Positions 1 through 12,003 of a DNA stretch of 64,000 bases are shown one piece after another; within the stretch, counting starts at the first letter, position 1; the number at the start of each line of letters is the position of its first letter. The notes under the pieces were generated by a model that was given only the letters and a program-made list of their open reading frames with translations, had not been told where the DNA came from and made no database searches. Position numbers and translations under genes: made by a program. The DNA is from Rhizophagus clarus (Eukaryota; Glomeromycota; Glomeromycetes; Glomerales; Glomeraceae). The DNA lies in the NCBI GenBank assembly GCA_015698045.1, contig BLAL01000244.1, positions 496,001-560,000 on the forward strand, written 5' to 3'.

Positions 1-408
1 TTGGACTTGTCCAATTGGTTTTTTTAATTGGACAGTATTGGACAGTCCAAAACCAGTTTTGGACACAGTTTTGGACACAGTTTTGGACAGTCTAAAACTA
101 TTCAAAAATTCAAATTTTTATTAAACTAAAAATAAAAAAAAAGAAAGTAAATATCTAATGAATTAAATGGACAAGAAATTAATGTAAAATCACAAAATAA
201 TACTAAAAAAATACCTTAATTTTAATTAATTATAATATTATTTTAATTATTGGCCAAAATTAGGCCAAAATCAGGCATAATTCTGGCCTGAATTAAATAT
301 TTAGTCATGTGATCTGTCCAAAACCTGTCCAATGGAAAAAAGGTTTTGGTTTTGGACAAGTTTTGGACAAATGTCCAAAACGTCCAATTGTCCAATTGCC
401 CAACACTG
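1..408. mobile_element. hAT-like MITE, right part, cut by window edge
   Basis: The stretch is built from short direct and inverted copies of TTTTGGACA / TGTCCAAAA. It ends at 408 with CCCAACACTG; read inward from that end it starts CAGTGTTGGGCAATTGGAC, which resembles hAT terminal inverted repeats (CA-x-G start). The left end lies outside the window, so the target duplication cannot be tested. The inner part (250-310) has the GGCCAAAATTA / TCATGTGAT style also found in the MITEs at 30.3 and 31.5 kb. No coding capacity. Confidence 0.5.
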
Positions 409-973
409 CCTATACCGGTCAAATCGACCATATTTAATAATTTGTTTATCCGAAGTACAATCTAAATGATTTTTTTAAACTTTTAACCAGCGGTATATTC
501 GGTATATTATAATAATCTCGGTCACTAATAAAATGAAGCCATGATACAGACGCGTGATTGGGTAATCATTATTTATATTATTCATTCATTTTTTTATTAA
601 TTTTGCAAAAAAAAAACGTTGCGAGACATTGAATTACATAAACACAAACACTAATGACAAACGTACATGGAGAATTGTATCTCATTTGATACCATCATCT
701 TATTATCTTCATAAAACATGATTATTAAAACGTAGCAATGCACAGTATATTAAATTCGGTTATATTTAAACCAATTGATAATCGATGTTTTTTTGTTTTT
801 CATTAAAGAAAACCAGGTCGGCTCACTATTAGATAAACCATAAATGATTAGGTTGGGAACAGACTAATTAATCAAAATTATATCAGCTGTATTGATAAAT
901 TTATTATTTACAAATTTTCTTAGTATTAAAAGTTAAAATAAGACAGTATATAAATTTAACATCATTTAATTTT
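409..973. other. Intergenic, no gene recognised
   Basis: AT-rich sequence without a supported gene. The part around 640-720 (ACGTACATGGAGAATTG and following) weakly resembles 8790-8850 (ACGTACATGATGAATTG), which suggests that this side of the window and the 8-9 kb region come from an old duplication. Confidence 0.4.
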
Positions 974-1234
974 ATGAATGTTCAAATCGATTCTACACTT
1001 GTATTCTCTCAATTTTCCTGTAAAAGTATTTCTATGGTTGAAAATTCAAGATTATTTATATTAGCAATTGCATTAAATCGAGAATTCTACGTGGAAACCA
1101 TCATGGAAAATCCAAATGGAACCAATATTTTTCGAATATCCTGTGACGGAACACGTGGAGTGAATCCACTTAGTTTGGAAAATCATAGAAGAAATTGTAC
1201 AAAATACTTCATTGTTTCAAGTATTATTTTATAG
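974..1234 (+). CDS. Possible small hypothetical protein (86 aa)
   Basis: A single open frame of 86 codons starting at ATG 974. A TATA-like GTATATAAAT lies about 25 bp upstream. The product is not recognised: it has no clear signal peptide, one moderately hydrophobic stretch near residues 26-35, and a mixed polar remainder with two scattered cysteines. No splice sites or neighbours suggest a role. In DNA this AT-rich an 86-codon frame is mildly notable but not decisive, so it may be chance. Confidence 0.22.
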   Translation: MNVQIDSTLVFSQFSCKSISMVENSRLFILAIALNREFYVETIMENPNGTNIFRISCDGTRGVNPLSLENHRRNCTKYFIVSSIIL

Positions 1235-1329
1235 CATATCTGTATGGCAATTATTATTTATGCATTTCTTCAATTTTACAGTAAAATACGATGTAACAAA
1301 TAATTAAAACCACTATATAATAAACTTTA

Positions 1330-2420
1330 ACTAATTTATGTGTAACTTACTGTTTCATTTTGAAATCCCAAACCGAAACATTTAAATCTGCAAAACAAGA
1401 GATATATTAACATTAACATTTCTTAAAAAAAAATAAAATAATTTAAGTTTCATAACGTGAAACTCACCATTTTTGAAGTTTGCAAGCCGGAATATTTATT
1501 TTTCCATAATTTGCATGTATCCGAAGACTGAGATAAAGATGAAATCTAAAAAACTGAGATTAGAACCAAAGACAAAAAAAAGGAATAAATAATTAAAAAT
1601 AAGAAAACCATTGGAAAGAATTCCTATAAAAATAAAAAACATTTAAAAAAATTAAAATTTTTAAAAATATGAACGACTGAAAGAAAGAGTTTACTCTCGC
1701 TCAATTCCCATGTGTTCATAGAAGCCTTTCTACAAAAATGAAAAAAATCAAACTGTTAGAAATAATTTGTTAAAAAAAATAAAAAAAGAAAACTAAGACG
1801 GCCTAAACCTACCAAAGCTTTCACCTATCCTAAGACTCAGTGTCTAAGATATTTCATTAAAAGAATGTTTTACAAGATTTTGCATCCAAAGAGCTGAGGA
1901 ACAAAACCATCTAAAAAAAAAAGAAAAAAGAAACAATAATTGGATGAAAGAAATTAATAAATAATCCAAGGACACTTTCTCTCAATGAAATTATATCCAA
2001 AGGAATTGAAGAATTGGATCCATAATTTAAATGAACGAATATTTAATCATTGATTCATTAAAAAAAAAAATTTTTTCAAAAAAAAAAAAAGATTCATTAA
2101 AAAAGATATCGAAACCCATTGCTTCAGACTCATCTAAAAGCTAAGTTCCGAGTTCCAATGCTCCGGACTATCTAAAAAAGGAAGAAGTGAAACATTAAGA
2201 ATTAATTGGGAATCATACTAATAAAATCCCACCAAGCTTCTGATGCGTTGTCCAAAAAAATAAATAGTCCAACATACTTGTGACATCTTCTACTCCATAA
2301 TGACCATGAGCCAATTTATTTTCTGTATCGTTTTTTGAAGGGCGTCAATTGTTTTGTCCATGTTTAAGTACCACTGTCTACAAAAAAGAAAAAAAAAATG
2401 AGATATTAGAAATGTTTCAT
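1330..2420 (-). pseudogene. Possible multi-exon gene or relic, minus strand
   Basis: On the minus strand several acceptor-like tracts (T-rich followed by TAG or CAG) precede short open stretches. The clearest is a 78-nt exon (about 1567 down to 1490) that starts after TTTTTTAG, reads ISSLSQSSDTCKLWKNKYSG and so on in one open frame, and ends ATG|GTGAGT. A further acceptor TTTTGCAG near 1390 leads to ATT TAA, which could end the protein. Farther upstream (2400-2270) a stretch reading W-Y-L-N-M-D-K-T-I-D-A-L-Q follows TTTTTGTAG. The pieces do not join into one uninterrupted frame by eye. No family recognised. Confidence 0.25.
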
Positions 2421-2833
2421 TAGAATAATTATTTATTTAAAGAAAATCCCAACAAATTTTCCATGTATACATATCACAAAAATAAGCGTCTAGAAAAAAA
2501 TAAACGAACCCTTAGCAACAGTTTGTTATAATAAATTAAAAAGAGAGCATATTCAAGATCTGAAATTCACGTTCCGAAAAGCTGTCTAAATAGGAATGTG
2601 AGAAAGATGGTAAGGACTAGAAAGGGAAAGAAGAAGAAATGAAAGAGAGAAATGAGAAGAAATTAAGTTTGAAAAAAAGCTTAAGCTTTAACGGTAAATG
2701 TACTTTGTAACTCTATTACTATTTACTATATCGTACTGGTTTGACATTATTAATTTTATTTTTAGTTTTCATATTAAAGTATGGTTCGTTATTAGGAAAA
2801 AAAAAAAGAAATTAATAAAGAATATCGGAGTTT

Positions 2834-3009
2834 AAAGTAGCTTACTAAAATATTTATTTATTGGGGGATTGAGTCATCAATATGTACAAATAAAAAAAAA
2901 AAATAGTAAAAATAAAATACTAAATTAAAATTACAAACATAAAGAATACACCAAGTATAAAACCCAGCCTCGCTCCCGATAATGATAAAAAAAAGTAGCT
3001 TACTAAAAT
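2834..3009 (-). mobile_element. Retroposed fragment with 18-bp target duplication
   Basis: The 18-mer AAAGTAGCTTACTAAAAT occurs at 2834-2851 and again at 2992-3009. The 140 bp between them, read on the minus strand, end in a short A/T tail (CCCCCAATAAATAAAT), the expected 3' end of a retroposed LINE or SINE piece. The insert itself has no coding capacity. Confidence 0.6.
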
Positions 3010-4102
3010 TTAAATCGATTTAAATATATTTAGTATATAGTGATGATCATACGTAAATTTTTTTAAAAAAATGTTAATACAAAATAATAGAACTCAATTC
3101 GTATTTCAGTTTGTAAGCTTCTTTTTTTAATAAGTGGTTAAATTAGTAGTAGTAACACTTTATTAAAAAAAAAGTAAAGAACAAACACTTTATACATAGT
3201 GTTTTTAACTTCGGTAATGACATAACATTCTCTTTAAAATTTTAATCAATTCCTGATGGGAATATTATTTTTTATCCAAAATTTTTGACCGTAACTTTAG
3301 TCTCCAAGTAATTAAACACATGTATATGTATTTTGAACGAAAACAGATTAATTTTCATCCCATTGAAAAATTTTGACTTGGTATTAAATTAGCTGTTAGT
3401 ATGAGTGAACCAATTGTTGAGCATCTTGAATTAACCATTTTATAATAATGCACATTTAAACTACAGCTAAATCAAGCGATGGAAATGTTATTAACTTATT
3501 GTTAGTTTGTTAAACCATTTTAAAACATTTTCCTACCTTAGTAAACTTTTTGGTTATTTGGTTTTTGTCAAATTATATTTTAAAAAATAAAATATTCGTT
3601 AAAATCTATCGAGTTATAATGTCAACAAAATCAACTTTATCAAAACTATCTAAGTAATACTATTTAATACTTCCTAATCAATAGAAATTTATCGACAAGA
3701 ACAATCGTTTGTTGCGTAAAAGTCAGGTGCACCAATGAGACATTCAGTTGTATGATTTCATATAGTTCGATTTTATGAAATTACATCATAAATGTATATA
3801 TTGACGTAAAATATGGATGTTTGTGCTGCAAATAAATTCGTCCAAAAAAATATTTGCTGTTCTGATTTACTGAAAGATTTTTACTAAATAGAGAAAAAAA
3901 TATCCTTCTAATGAATAAAATAATATAAATAAGAAAAGATCTATGTGGTTTACTTAAAAAAGAAGTGTTTATTATAACAGAAGATTTTATTATTTAATCA
4001 ATATGAAGGAAAGTTTAGCGATATAACATTCTAAGTGAGAAATATCACCGCACATAAAATTAGAAAAATAATATATATGTAATGGTTATTTTGGGACATC
4101 AA
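3010..4102. other. Intergenic, no gene recognised
   Basis: Low-complexity AT-rich sequence. I see no open frame, splice pair or terminal repeat worth annotating. The part at 3830-3950 weakly resembles 8950-9030. Confidence 0.4.
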
Positions 4103-4131
4103 TGATTTTCACGGCGCAGCCGTGAAAATCA
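4103..4131. repeat. Perfect 13-bp inverted repeat with 3-nt loop
   Basis: TGATTTTCACGGC, loop GCA, then GCCGTGAAAATCA: a perfect hairpin of unusually high GC for its surroundings. A related half-copy (ATCACGGTACACCGTCCGTGA) follows at about 4157-4177, so it may be the remnant of a terminal repeat. Confidence 0.6.
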
Positions 4132-4329
4132 CGATATTCCAGTGAACTATTACATATCACGGTACACCGTCCGTGAGAATATCAAGAAAAAAAAAATCAT
4201 GAACTTTAACTAGGAGCCGACTGGAGCCGTGGGATAAAAAAATATATATACTACAAAATCAGTACTTAAACGAATAAAGAAAGAATTTCAAATATTTGTT
4301 TTATCCAAAAATAAAAATAGAAATATCAA

Positions 4330-4870
4330 ATATTTACCTCTATAATACGCATTCTCAATAATTTTGCAATCTCTTTATCTTGATTATCAACAAATTGAAG
4401 TTTTCATATTCATTATCATTCGTATAAGAAGCACCGACTATCCCATTTCTATATTTCGTAATTGTAAATTCTTTAAGTCTTCGTGCACGTTCTTTAACAT
4501 TGATTCTGGCATCATTTCTAAGTCTTTTTGCAAGTTGACCACAATTCATAAGAAGCCATTTAGTTTCAAAAATCAAATAAACTCCATAATCTGATCCAAA
4601 TATCTATGGGAGAGAATATACTAAGTAGAATAATTAAATAATAACCGTCTCAGATAATAAAATACGAAAATAACTCCAATAATACTGATTAATAAACGTT
4701 TTAATCCTCCTTCTGAATCATTTATATCATCGTTTTGAGTCCATTTATTCCTTTTTTCTTTATCAATATTCTTCAAATCATTATTTAGAGTGGAGAATCA
4801 ACTTTTACAAATTGGAATAATATTCTTCAATGTGTTTAGAGTATAATGTTTATAACTCCAACGTTATTCT
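4330..4870 (-). pseudogene. Relic of the Cys-rich / nuclease-like family
   Basis: The minus strand encodes pieces that align with the intact gene at 20888-22012. L-K-N-I-D-K-E-K-R-N-K matches LQEIDNQKRNK there. GSDYGVYLIFETKWL matches ASDSGIFIVIKAKWL. IVGASYTND matches VLGVTFTDN, and DNQDKEIAKLL matches DNDGTIAKHF. The conserved order is kept, but an in-frame stop, a garbled stretch at about 4620-4700 and a one-base deletion near 4390 break the frame. A donor-like GTAAATATT follows at 4337. Notably this copy has E-T-K where the intact copies have I-K-A-K or I-V-K, that is, the ExK half of a PD-(D/E)xK motif. The N-terminal Cys motif was not found. Confidence 0.65.
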
Positions 4871-5635
4871 TTTGAAGCACTTTCCGATATAATTTATTCA
4901 GTTTTCATTAAAATACCATTATCAACTCACTTTCCAAAGAAATGGAGGAGAAAAAGTATAAATAAAATTTGGGAAAACTTTTTTAGATTCCTTAATTATA
5001 AATTATAGTGAATGTCATAAATTTCGTTATAAAAAAAGCGAAAATTATCCGAATTTATGCCGTATTTACTGTTAACCCTTAAATTAGTGTGGATAAAAAA
5101 TACGATGATTAACCGGTTTCCATATTTTTTGCAATCACGCACAAATTATCACAAAATTAATTTAAGGGTGCTCTTGAATATGCTAACCCCTTCCTTCCTT
5201 ACTGATGTTACAAAATTAAAATCCAAAAAAAATATAAAATTATTAATTATATTTTCATCGCAAAAGTAATTTATGTTATCACAACATAATCTTTAATAGC
5301 CAGTGCTTTAATAAGTAGTAGATCCATGCTTGCATATATTTTGCATTAAAAGATGTTCAAATTATTTTTGAATGACAAAAAAAAAAAAACCTAATTTATT
5401 GATTCGAATTATAAAGTAATTGAATAACACATAAATACCAAATGCATAATGAACATCTATGAATTTTTTGTAAATTTTCTATAATCCTTTCTAATATTTT
5501 ATACATAATACTAATTAATTTATATTTATCACTTATTATTTTTTTACATATTAAAGTCGTAAAATAAAGTTTTATCATAATCTTGGATATTTATTAAGAA
5601 AAAATCAAAGTCCGAAAGTAACCATTGTCGTCGTA
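4871..5635. other. Intergenic, no gene recognised
   Basis: AT-rich; the open frames here are short and low in complexity. The stretch 4880-4955 resembles 20505-20575 (shared TTTCATTAAAATAC and ATGGAGGA), a sign of old duplication between the two loci. Confidence 0.4.
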
Positions 5636-7004
5636 TTAGATTTCTCCTTTCGCGGGAATTTGCAACGGAAAAACGTTAATTAATTCGGGAAAATGTAAGA
5701 GCCTGCTCGTATAAAAAGCTTGAGGATGGATTTTTTGTTGTCGAAATTTATTTCGTTTTAAATCTGAGAATTTTTTCTCTTCAGCTATACTAAATTGGTC
5801 GGATATTTCGGATGGATCCGGATCATCCCAAATAGAAATTGCCCAATTTCCCAATAACTCACATAATTTAGATGCAGTTGGACGCTCTGAAGGATCAGGA
5901 TGCCAACATTGTGTCATTAATTGAATATAAACTATTGGAGCTCCATCGATAATTTCAGGTCGAAGACCAAAGCAAATTTCACTAGCTAATGTGAGATCAT
6001 GCGGTCTATCGGACCATGGACGAACACCTGCAGAAAGAGTCCACATGATAATTCCGAAAGTATAGATATCCGAAGCTGTTGTTGGTGGATTTCCTTTCAA
6101 GATTTCGGGTGCAACATAAGGAAGAACTCCATATATTTCATTAGTATCTTTTTTATCTATTGGACCGTGTAATCCTACATCCGCAATATATGTATCGACT
6201 GAGTCTAATTCATTTTCAACTAATAAATTACCTCCATGAAGGTGACCATGAATTAATCCACTTTCATGAATATTTTCAATCCCTCCAGATATCCCCCAAA
6301 GTATATCAACAATGTCTCTCCAACACAGCATTCCTTGTGCTTTATCAAGATATGAATGCAAATCTCCATTCTCATAATATCTCATAATGAACATGTAATT
6401 TGAAGTAAGATCTTTTGTTATTCCAAAACAGTCTGCAACACTTCCACTTTGTAAACATCGACGATATCTATAAAGCTATATAAATTTATATAAATTAAAA
6501 TTCTTATGTTTTAATCAATGATAAATAAAACACTTTAAAATTATATCCTACTTGTTTAAAGTATTCATCACTAATGTTTTGTGAATTGTGAAGTCTCTTA
6601 AGAGCAACTTTTATAGGTCCATTACGTTTCCATTGTTCGGCATCCTCATCCCAAACCCATCTAGGGCCTTCCATCCAAACTGCTGAATAAATCGTACTGA
6701 ATGCGCCTCCTTTATTCGTGTTTTCCACGAGATCGAGCTGATCGAAATTGACATATTCTAAATAATCTACACTTTCATTTGCGTGCAGCTGAGTATATTT
6801 AATAAAATTATCCATATTAATATTTCCACTCGTCCAGTTTCTAAAAGTATCTTTCAGTGCATTAACTTCACGATGTTTACACCACCCAACGCTACTTCGT
6901 TCCTTCCCGCAATCTAAACATTTTCCAAAGACGATATTCGACTCTATTTTTGATTCATTCTCAATGAAATCCATGTATTCTAGATCCCCGTTTTGAGAAG
7001 ACAT
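5636..7004 (-). CDS. TKL-like protein kinase, probable pseudokinase
   Basis: Two exons: complement(5636..6475, 6552..7004), 430 aa. The donor CAA|GTAGGA and acceptor TATATAG|CTT fit a phase-0 intron of 76 nt. ATG 7004 is preferred over the upstream ATG at 7052, which would add a poly-Phe leader. N-terminus: C29-x2-C32 and W41-C42, then NWTSGN (56-61), a layout typical of Rhizophagus kinases. Kinase parts visible: Gly loop NKGGAFSTIY (97-106), K136 in VALK, hinge MRYYENGDL, HGHLHGGN (227-234) in place of HRDxxxxN, DVG (250-252) in place of DFG, APE (273-275), SDIYTFG, and a C-lobe ending in PSERPTA. The catalytic Asp of HRD is His, so phosphotransfer is doubtful; ATP-binding residues remain. 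Paralogue of the 13.5-kb gene, with the intron in the same place. Substrate and partners cannot be told from sequence. Confidence 0.88.
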
Positions 7005-7052
7005 GATTGAACATTCTAAAAAAAAAAAAAAGATTAATAAGTAACACATCAT

Positions 7053-9776
7053 TGAAAAAGTGATTTATAAATGGTTTCTATAGACATCCAATCTGTGTTC
7101 CCAACACTCCACATAGGAAGAGTATGTAGCCTGCATCCCATCTAATTATACATATACACCGTATATTTAGGGATCATGCACTATAATATAGTTACATTAT
7201 ATCATCCGAGATGCATCGCATCTCAGTACAGTGTCATCATCATGTTACCGGTAAATAATTATGTACCGGACACGTGAACAATAAATGTTGGGACAGTTCC
7301 GTGGGAGCGGCAAAAATACGGGCTTGACCCACATATCATATATGAGGGGTCAAGTCAATCACATTTGCACGGAAGTGAACTCCTTTCCACTCAAATGAAA
7401 GACTAAACAAACCATTTTTAATTTCATAAACAAAGAAACTTCGTTTGAACTTATCGGAAATTAAATGGAAAAACTTACAATTAACAAAAATGTTTAGTTT
7501 TTTTTTTTAATAGGAGAGGACAAAATTGTACGGCTCTGAGTTTAATGAAGAATTCAAGCTATCTTTATATATCCAATAAAGACTGTCTCGTGATTTGTTA
7601 ATGCAAGTTTTATTAGATCAAATCATGCTGATTGAGACTTATTTATTTGTCGATCACACATGGCAAGATTTTTTTAATATCGACATAAATTTGTTCTTAA
7701 CAAGTTATAAAAAATATTTGAATTAAAAAAATATTGTTACAAACTTAATCTAGATATTTATGTGCAAAATACGTTTTTCAAAAAAAGAAAGAAAAGAAAA
7801 GAAAACAAATTCACTTTTTTTAAAATGGCAACGATTGTAAAAAAAAAAAAAAAAAATTTTCAATAAAAAATTTATCAAGTAAAATTTTCTCAAGTTGAAA
7901 TAAGGTTTGAGTTTTAAATTAAAGATCGTATTTTTAATATGATCAGCATGCATTCATATGATGAGGGTAAGTGCGCAAAATTTTTTATACTCAGAAATTT
8001 CAAACTGTCAAAAATCATCAACAAGCGTATAAAAGATATTAACTTTATCATCTCTGAATATCATATCATATGAAGTTCACGTGAGTTCAACAGTAATGTT
8101 ATTTAGGAATGAACGAATTGCATTTTTAAATTTGCACATGTAAAATAAAAAATTCATTTTCGATATTCATTTAAAATTAATTAAATGCAAGTGTTTATTG
8201 GTGACAAATAATCATTGTAATAAATGTTCAAACGATAAACAAGATTTAATCAATAAGTTAAATTAGTATTGTTTCATGAAGAATACGAAGATAAATTGAC
8301 CTGACAAATATTGCAGTCATATCCCGGACTTCGTTGAAAGAAGACGTAATAGAAATAAAGTGATTGGTAAAATAAATAAATAATATTTCATTCATTTTAC
8401 ATAAGGACATAAAGAAAGAGATCAAATGAATCTATTAATAGAATTATTCGAATAGTAAACTTACGCAAGTTATTTGAGGACAACATTTCAACGAAATTAT
8501 TTTTTACGATGTAAACAATACGGAATCTTTAATTAGAACCATAATATCGCATATATTAGACAAATTTGATTCATTCTCTTTGATGCTTTCTTTAGTCTTC
8601 ACATTTCATTTGAAACAATGAAACATAATCTGCGAAATTACGTAACGTTTATTAATTGAATTTTTTAACGTCCGAATATTTTATTCTCATGACATTCTGG
8701 AAGATCCGAACCTTGTTTAACTTATTTATCCGAAGTGAAATCACTAACACATTCCCAATTAATAATTGGAATTTTATAAACAGACACGTACATGATGAAT
8801 TGCCTTTCGTTATATGAAACTATTACCTTATTACTTTTATTAAAAATACGTTCATTAGACCTTAGCTATTTCTTTTATCTTGATTTTTTATTCTTTATTT
8901 TTTTTTTTTTTTTTTGCAAAGTTTCATTACGTAATAAATCCCTTGAAATCAAAATTAATATCTGGCATTTTTCTGACAATCTTTATTAAAGCAGAGAAAA
9001 TTATTTCCTTAACAAATAAAATAATACATATTATTATGCTGTCAATTTTTTGACATAATTATCATCAATGTAAAATTAATTATATTTATTATGTTACACA
9101 CAATAAAACATACTACATGCTGCCGCGCTTAAATCAATATTCATAGACGACGAAAAGTAAAATGCAGTCATAAGAAATATTGTGAAACAAAAACATTTTG
9201 CCCCTGTTCAGATTTTGCAAGAACTATACAATCCATTAGTGAAATTTTTTTAATTCCAATCCCTTTTTTATGTAATTCACATATAGCAAAACTACGGCAA
9301 ATTCACTATAAATAGAAAAATTGGAGTTATTGTAAAAATCGGGAATTTATAGAAATCCGGGAACTCTTTTTATGTTAATTATTTTAATCACAAAATTAAT
9401 TTTGGATGCACATTGAATACCATAAAACATTTATAAGTCTGGAGCGAAGCGAAGGAACTATATATTACTACGCACGGTGACACAAGTGTCCGGATGTCGA
9501 AAATTGAGTCGATCTATGATTGGTTCTTTAATTACAACTTATGGCTAATAAACATGTGATACGAATCTGTGATTTTTTTTTTTTTTAAAAAAATTTTTTA
9601 TCAAAACACCATAGACACGAACCCAAGGTAAAGAGAAATGGATTTTTTTTTTTTTTATTTAAGAAACCCTTCTCCGCTACTTCTTTTTTTTGTAGGATCG
9701 GGTTATTATTTCTCTTTAAGTGAACAGTTAAAAACATTCAAGAGCAAATGAATTAGTTAGAAAAGGATATAAAAAA
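7053..9776. other. Intergenic, no gene recognised
   Basis: Nothing supportable as a gene. 7195-7225 holds a small palindrome (GAGATGCATCGCATCTC). Poly-A/T tracts at 7840-7856, 8898-8915 and 9568-9650. Parts of 8640-9030 and 9270-9420 weakly resemble 430-720 and 3830-5190, as if the kinase region had been duplicated and diverged. Confidence 0.4.
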
Positions 9777-9994
9777 ATGGACGAGGGAATCTTTGGCTCT
9801 TTGATGAGAGGATTTGGTAAGGAAATAACATTTTTTTTTGTTTTTTTTCTTAAACTTGCTTTAACGAACGGTTACTAAATACAGAAGTTCGTTTTTTTCA
9901 TTTTTTAGGAGGTTTTTCGGATACTGATGGTTGGTCTTTATTTATAGCGGTTCTTTTTTGTTTTCTTATAGGTCTCTCTGGTTCTTTTATTTAG
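9777..9994 (+). CDS. Possible 41-aa membrane peptide, two exons
   Basis: join(9777..9816, 9909..9994), 42 codons including the stop. ATG 9777 opens MDEGIFGSLMRGF; the frame meets G|GTAAGG and resumes after CATTTTTTAG. The 92-nt intron carries GGTTACTAAATAC, a good branch-site match 45 nt or so from its end. The spliced product continues GGFSDTDGWSLFIAVLFCFLI and ends after about ten more residues, so it has one strongly hydrophobic helix (about residues 22-36) with an acidic/Gly-rich N-terminus. A single-pass small membrane protein is the natural reading. No family recognised, and the AT-rich surroundings hold several other intron-like units, so it could be the first part of a longer, decayed gene. 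Confidence 0.35.
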
Positions 9995-10915
9995 ATTTCA
10001 GCAGGATTTCATTTTTAGGTTTTTCCTAGGAATGATGTTTACAGTTACATGGTAAGTTATTTTTTTATTATTTTTATTTGACAAACTTTACTAACAGTTC
10101 ATTTTTTTATTTTGTAAAAGGCTAGTTTTTTTGGATTCTTGAAGGCGAGTATCTGGTTTTATTTGAATTATTTTAACGAAAGATTACTACTATTTTAGAC
10201 AGGTAGTCCATTGGACGTGGTATTTTGCTAGTATTTTTTTTTCTTTAATTTATCTTAACAAATGCTTACTAACGTTTTATTTTATTTCTTTTTTTTAGAC
10301 GGCTTCAAAACTTCTTGAGATTTAGAAGTATGTGAATTATATGTTTAGAGAACCGTTTATTAACGTTGTGTTTATCTATTTTTTAGACGAACTTGAATTA
10401 AACGTGAATTTCGCTAATTGCTTTGGATTATTACTTCAAACGAAATTTTAATTGATTTTGGGTTCCTTTTTTTTTTAAACGACCATGCTTTTCGATGTAG
10501 ATTTTGATAATTTATATTTTTTCTCAAATCTATTGATTTTAACGAATCATTTTTTACTTTCTAACATTTTATTTGTTTTTTATAGATGATTATTCAGGTT
10601 TCTTTGGACGCGGCATTAGGTGAGGTTTTGTTTAGTTTTACTTCTGTCTTAATGAACAGTTTCTAATAGTGGTTTTTTTGTAGATGACTCTTTAGTTTTG
10701 GTTTGCCTTTTCGATGGAATTGTTTTTTTTAAATATTTCTTCAATGAAGCGGTAATTAACGTTCCGTTAATTTTACTTTTATGTAGCTAATCCTTCGGAT
10801 CTCCTTAGATGTCAGTGGATTTGGTAAGGGTAGGAGTGAATGGCGTATGGAATATAAAGTTAATATTTATTTTTGATTTATCTCTTTTTTCAGAATCAAT
10901 GTCGGGATAATTGAT
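9995..10915 (+). other. Run of intron-like units with very short exons
   Basis: At least five units have the form donor (GTAAGT, GTATCT, GTATTT, GTATGT, GTGAGG), then TTAACGAA or TTAACAAA with TTACTAAC-like branch site, then T-run and TAG/AAG acceptor. Examples: donor at 10051 with TTTACTAAC at 10118 and acceptor TTTTGTAAAAG at 10160; branch TTACTAACG near 10267 and acceptor near 10298. The exon-like pieces between are 28-40 nt and rich in Gly/Phe codons (for example GATGATTATTCAGGTTTC at 10585). They do not join into one open frame by eye. Probably a decayed intron-rich gene continuing from 9777. Confidence 0.35.
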
Positions 10916-10954
10916 AAATTTGGTTAATCAACCAACAATTTGAAATCTGACTTT

Positions 10955-11440
10955 TATAGATTCATAAAAAAAATCTGATACAAAAATATTAAATATTCGC
11001 CTAGAAAAGTGATTTATTTTTAAAAAATCTCAAAAACAGTAAAATTGCAGAAAATGCAGAAAAGATCAATTTTTCATTATAATGTATGTGCTGAAACTTT
11101 CAATAAAATAACGTTATAAATTGAATTTTATGATTCACGAAAAAATTATGGTACAAAATTATTTAAAATTCGTGATTCACTTTTAAAAACAGTAAAAATG
11201 CAGGAAAATGCAGAAAAAATGCGGAAAAATATATTTTTCTAATATAAAATATATATTGAATATTTCAGTAGAATAGCATTCATTATACATCGAACTTTAT
11301 GGTTCACAAAAAATTCGTCTAGAAAAGTGATTCACTTTTAAAAAATCCAAAAATGTGGTAAAAATGCAAAAAAAAAATCCGGTATAAAAAATATTAAAAA
11401 TTCGTGTAAAAAAGTTATTCACTTTTGTAATACGAAAATC
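10955..11440 (+). repeat. Satellite array, ~165-170 bp unit, 3 copies
   Basis: Recurring blocks ATTCACAAAAAAA, AAAATTCGTCTAGAAAAGTG, TTCACTTTTAAAAAATC, AAAAATGCAGAAAAATGCAG and AATAACATTATA-like spacers repeat in the same order about every 165-170 bp. The same unit forms the arrays at 25.8-27.1 kb (opposite strand) and 28.4-29.0 kb. Confidence 0.7.
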
Positions 11441-11934
11441 ACATGATAACCTCGAACGGCAATAAGTGTCGACCTTTAAATTTGATATACAGTATATTAT
11501 CGTATTTTATCTTCTTGGAAACGATGTATAATGCATATAAAAAAAAAGTTAAATTATGATGACTGATTTAGAAATACATAATATGTAGCAATTATATTGA
11601 CATTCGCTTACATATTTAATTTTTATTAAAATAATACGAACCAAAAAAAAAAATAAATTAATATAACTATTTTCTGAGAAAAATAAAAAATAAACGAACC
11701 TATCTTTTATGTAAGTAACAAAAAATAAATATTAAACCATCCCGCTTTAAAATAATACTATATTGATTAAAGAACTAATTTTTTTACATTACAATTAGTT
11801 ACAAAGAATTGTACAAAAATGTTCACTTTTGTGGTAAATAAATCATGTTATCTTAAAGAAGAAAGTATTATATTTTATATATATAGTAATTAACCTAACT
11901 AATATTTGTCTTTTACATGTTGTTATTACTTTGA
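11441..11934. other. Intergenic, no gene recognised
   Basis: AT-rich sequence with homopolymer runs only. Confidence 0.4.
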
Positions 11935-11936
11935 TC

Positions 11937-12003
11937 CTTTTTGTTCTTTATGTCCTTCATGTTCTTCATGTCCTTCATGTTATTCATGTTCTTCATGTTC
12001 TTG
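11937..12003 (+). repeat. TTCATGTTC/TCC minisatellite
   Basis: Seven or so imperfect 9-nt units (TTCATGTTC, TTCATGTCC) run directly into the kinase relic at 12004. They extend its open frame as Met/Phe-rich codons but are not part of the kinase. Confidence 0.75.

Noticed and set aside
7004..7053. Upstream ATG at 7052 as start of the first kinase
   Set aside because: It would add a 16-residue leader with a Phe run coded by the poly-T tract, absent from the paralogue; ATG 7004 fits better.
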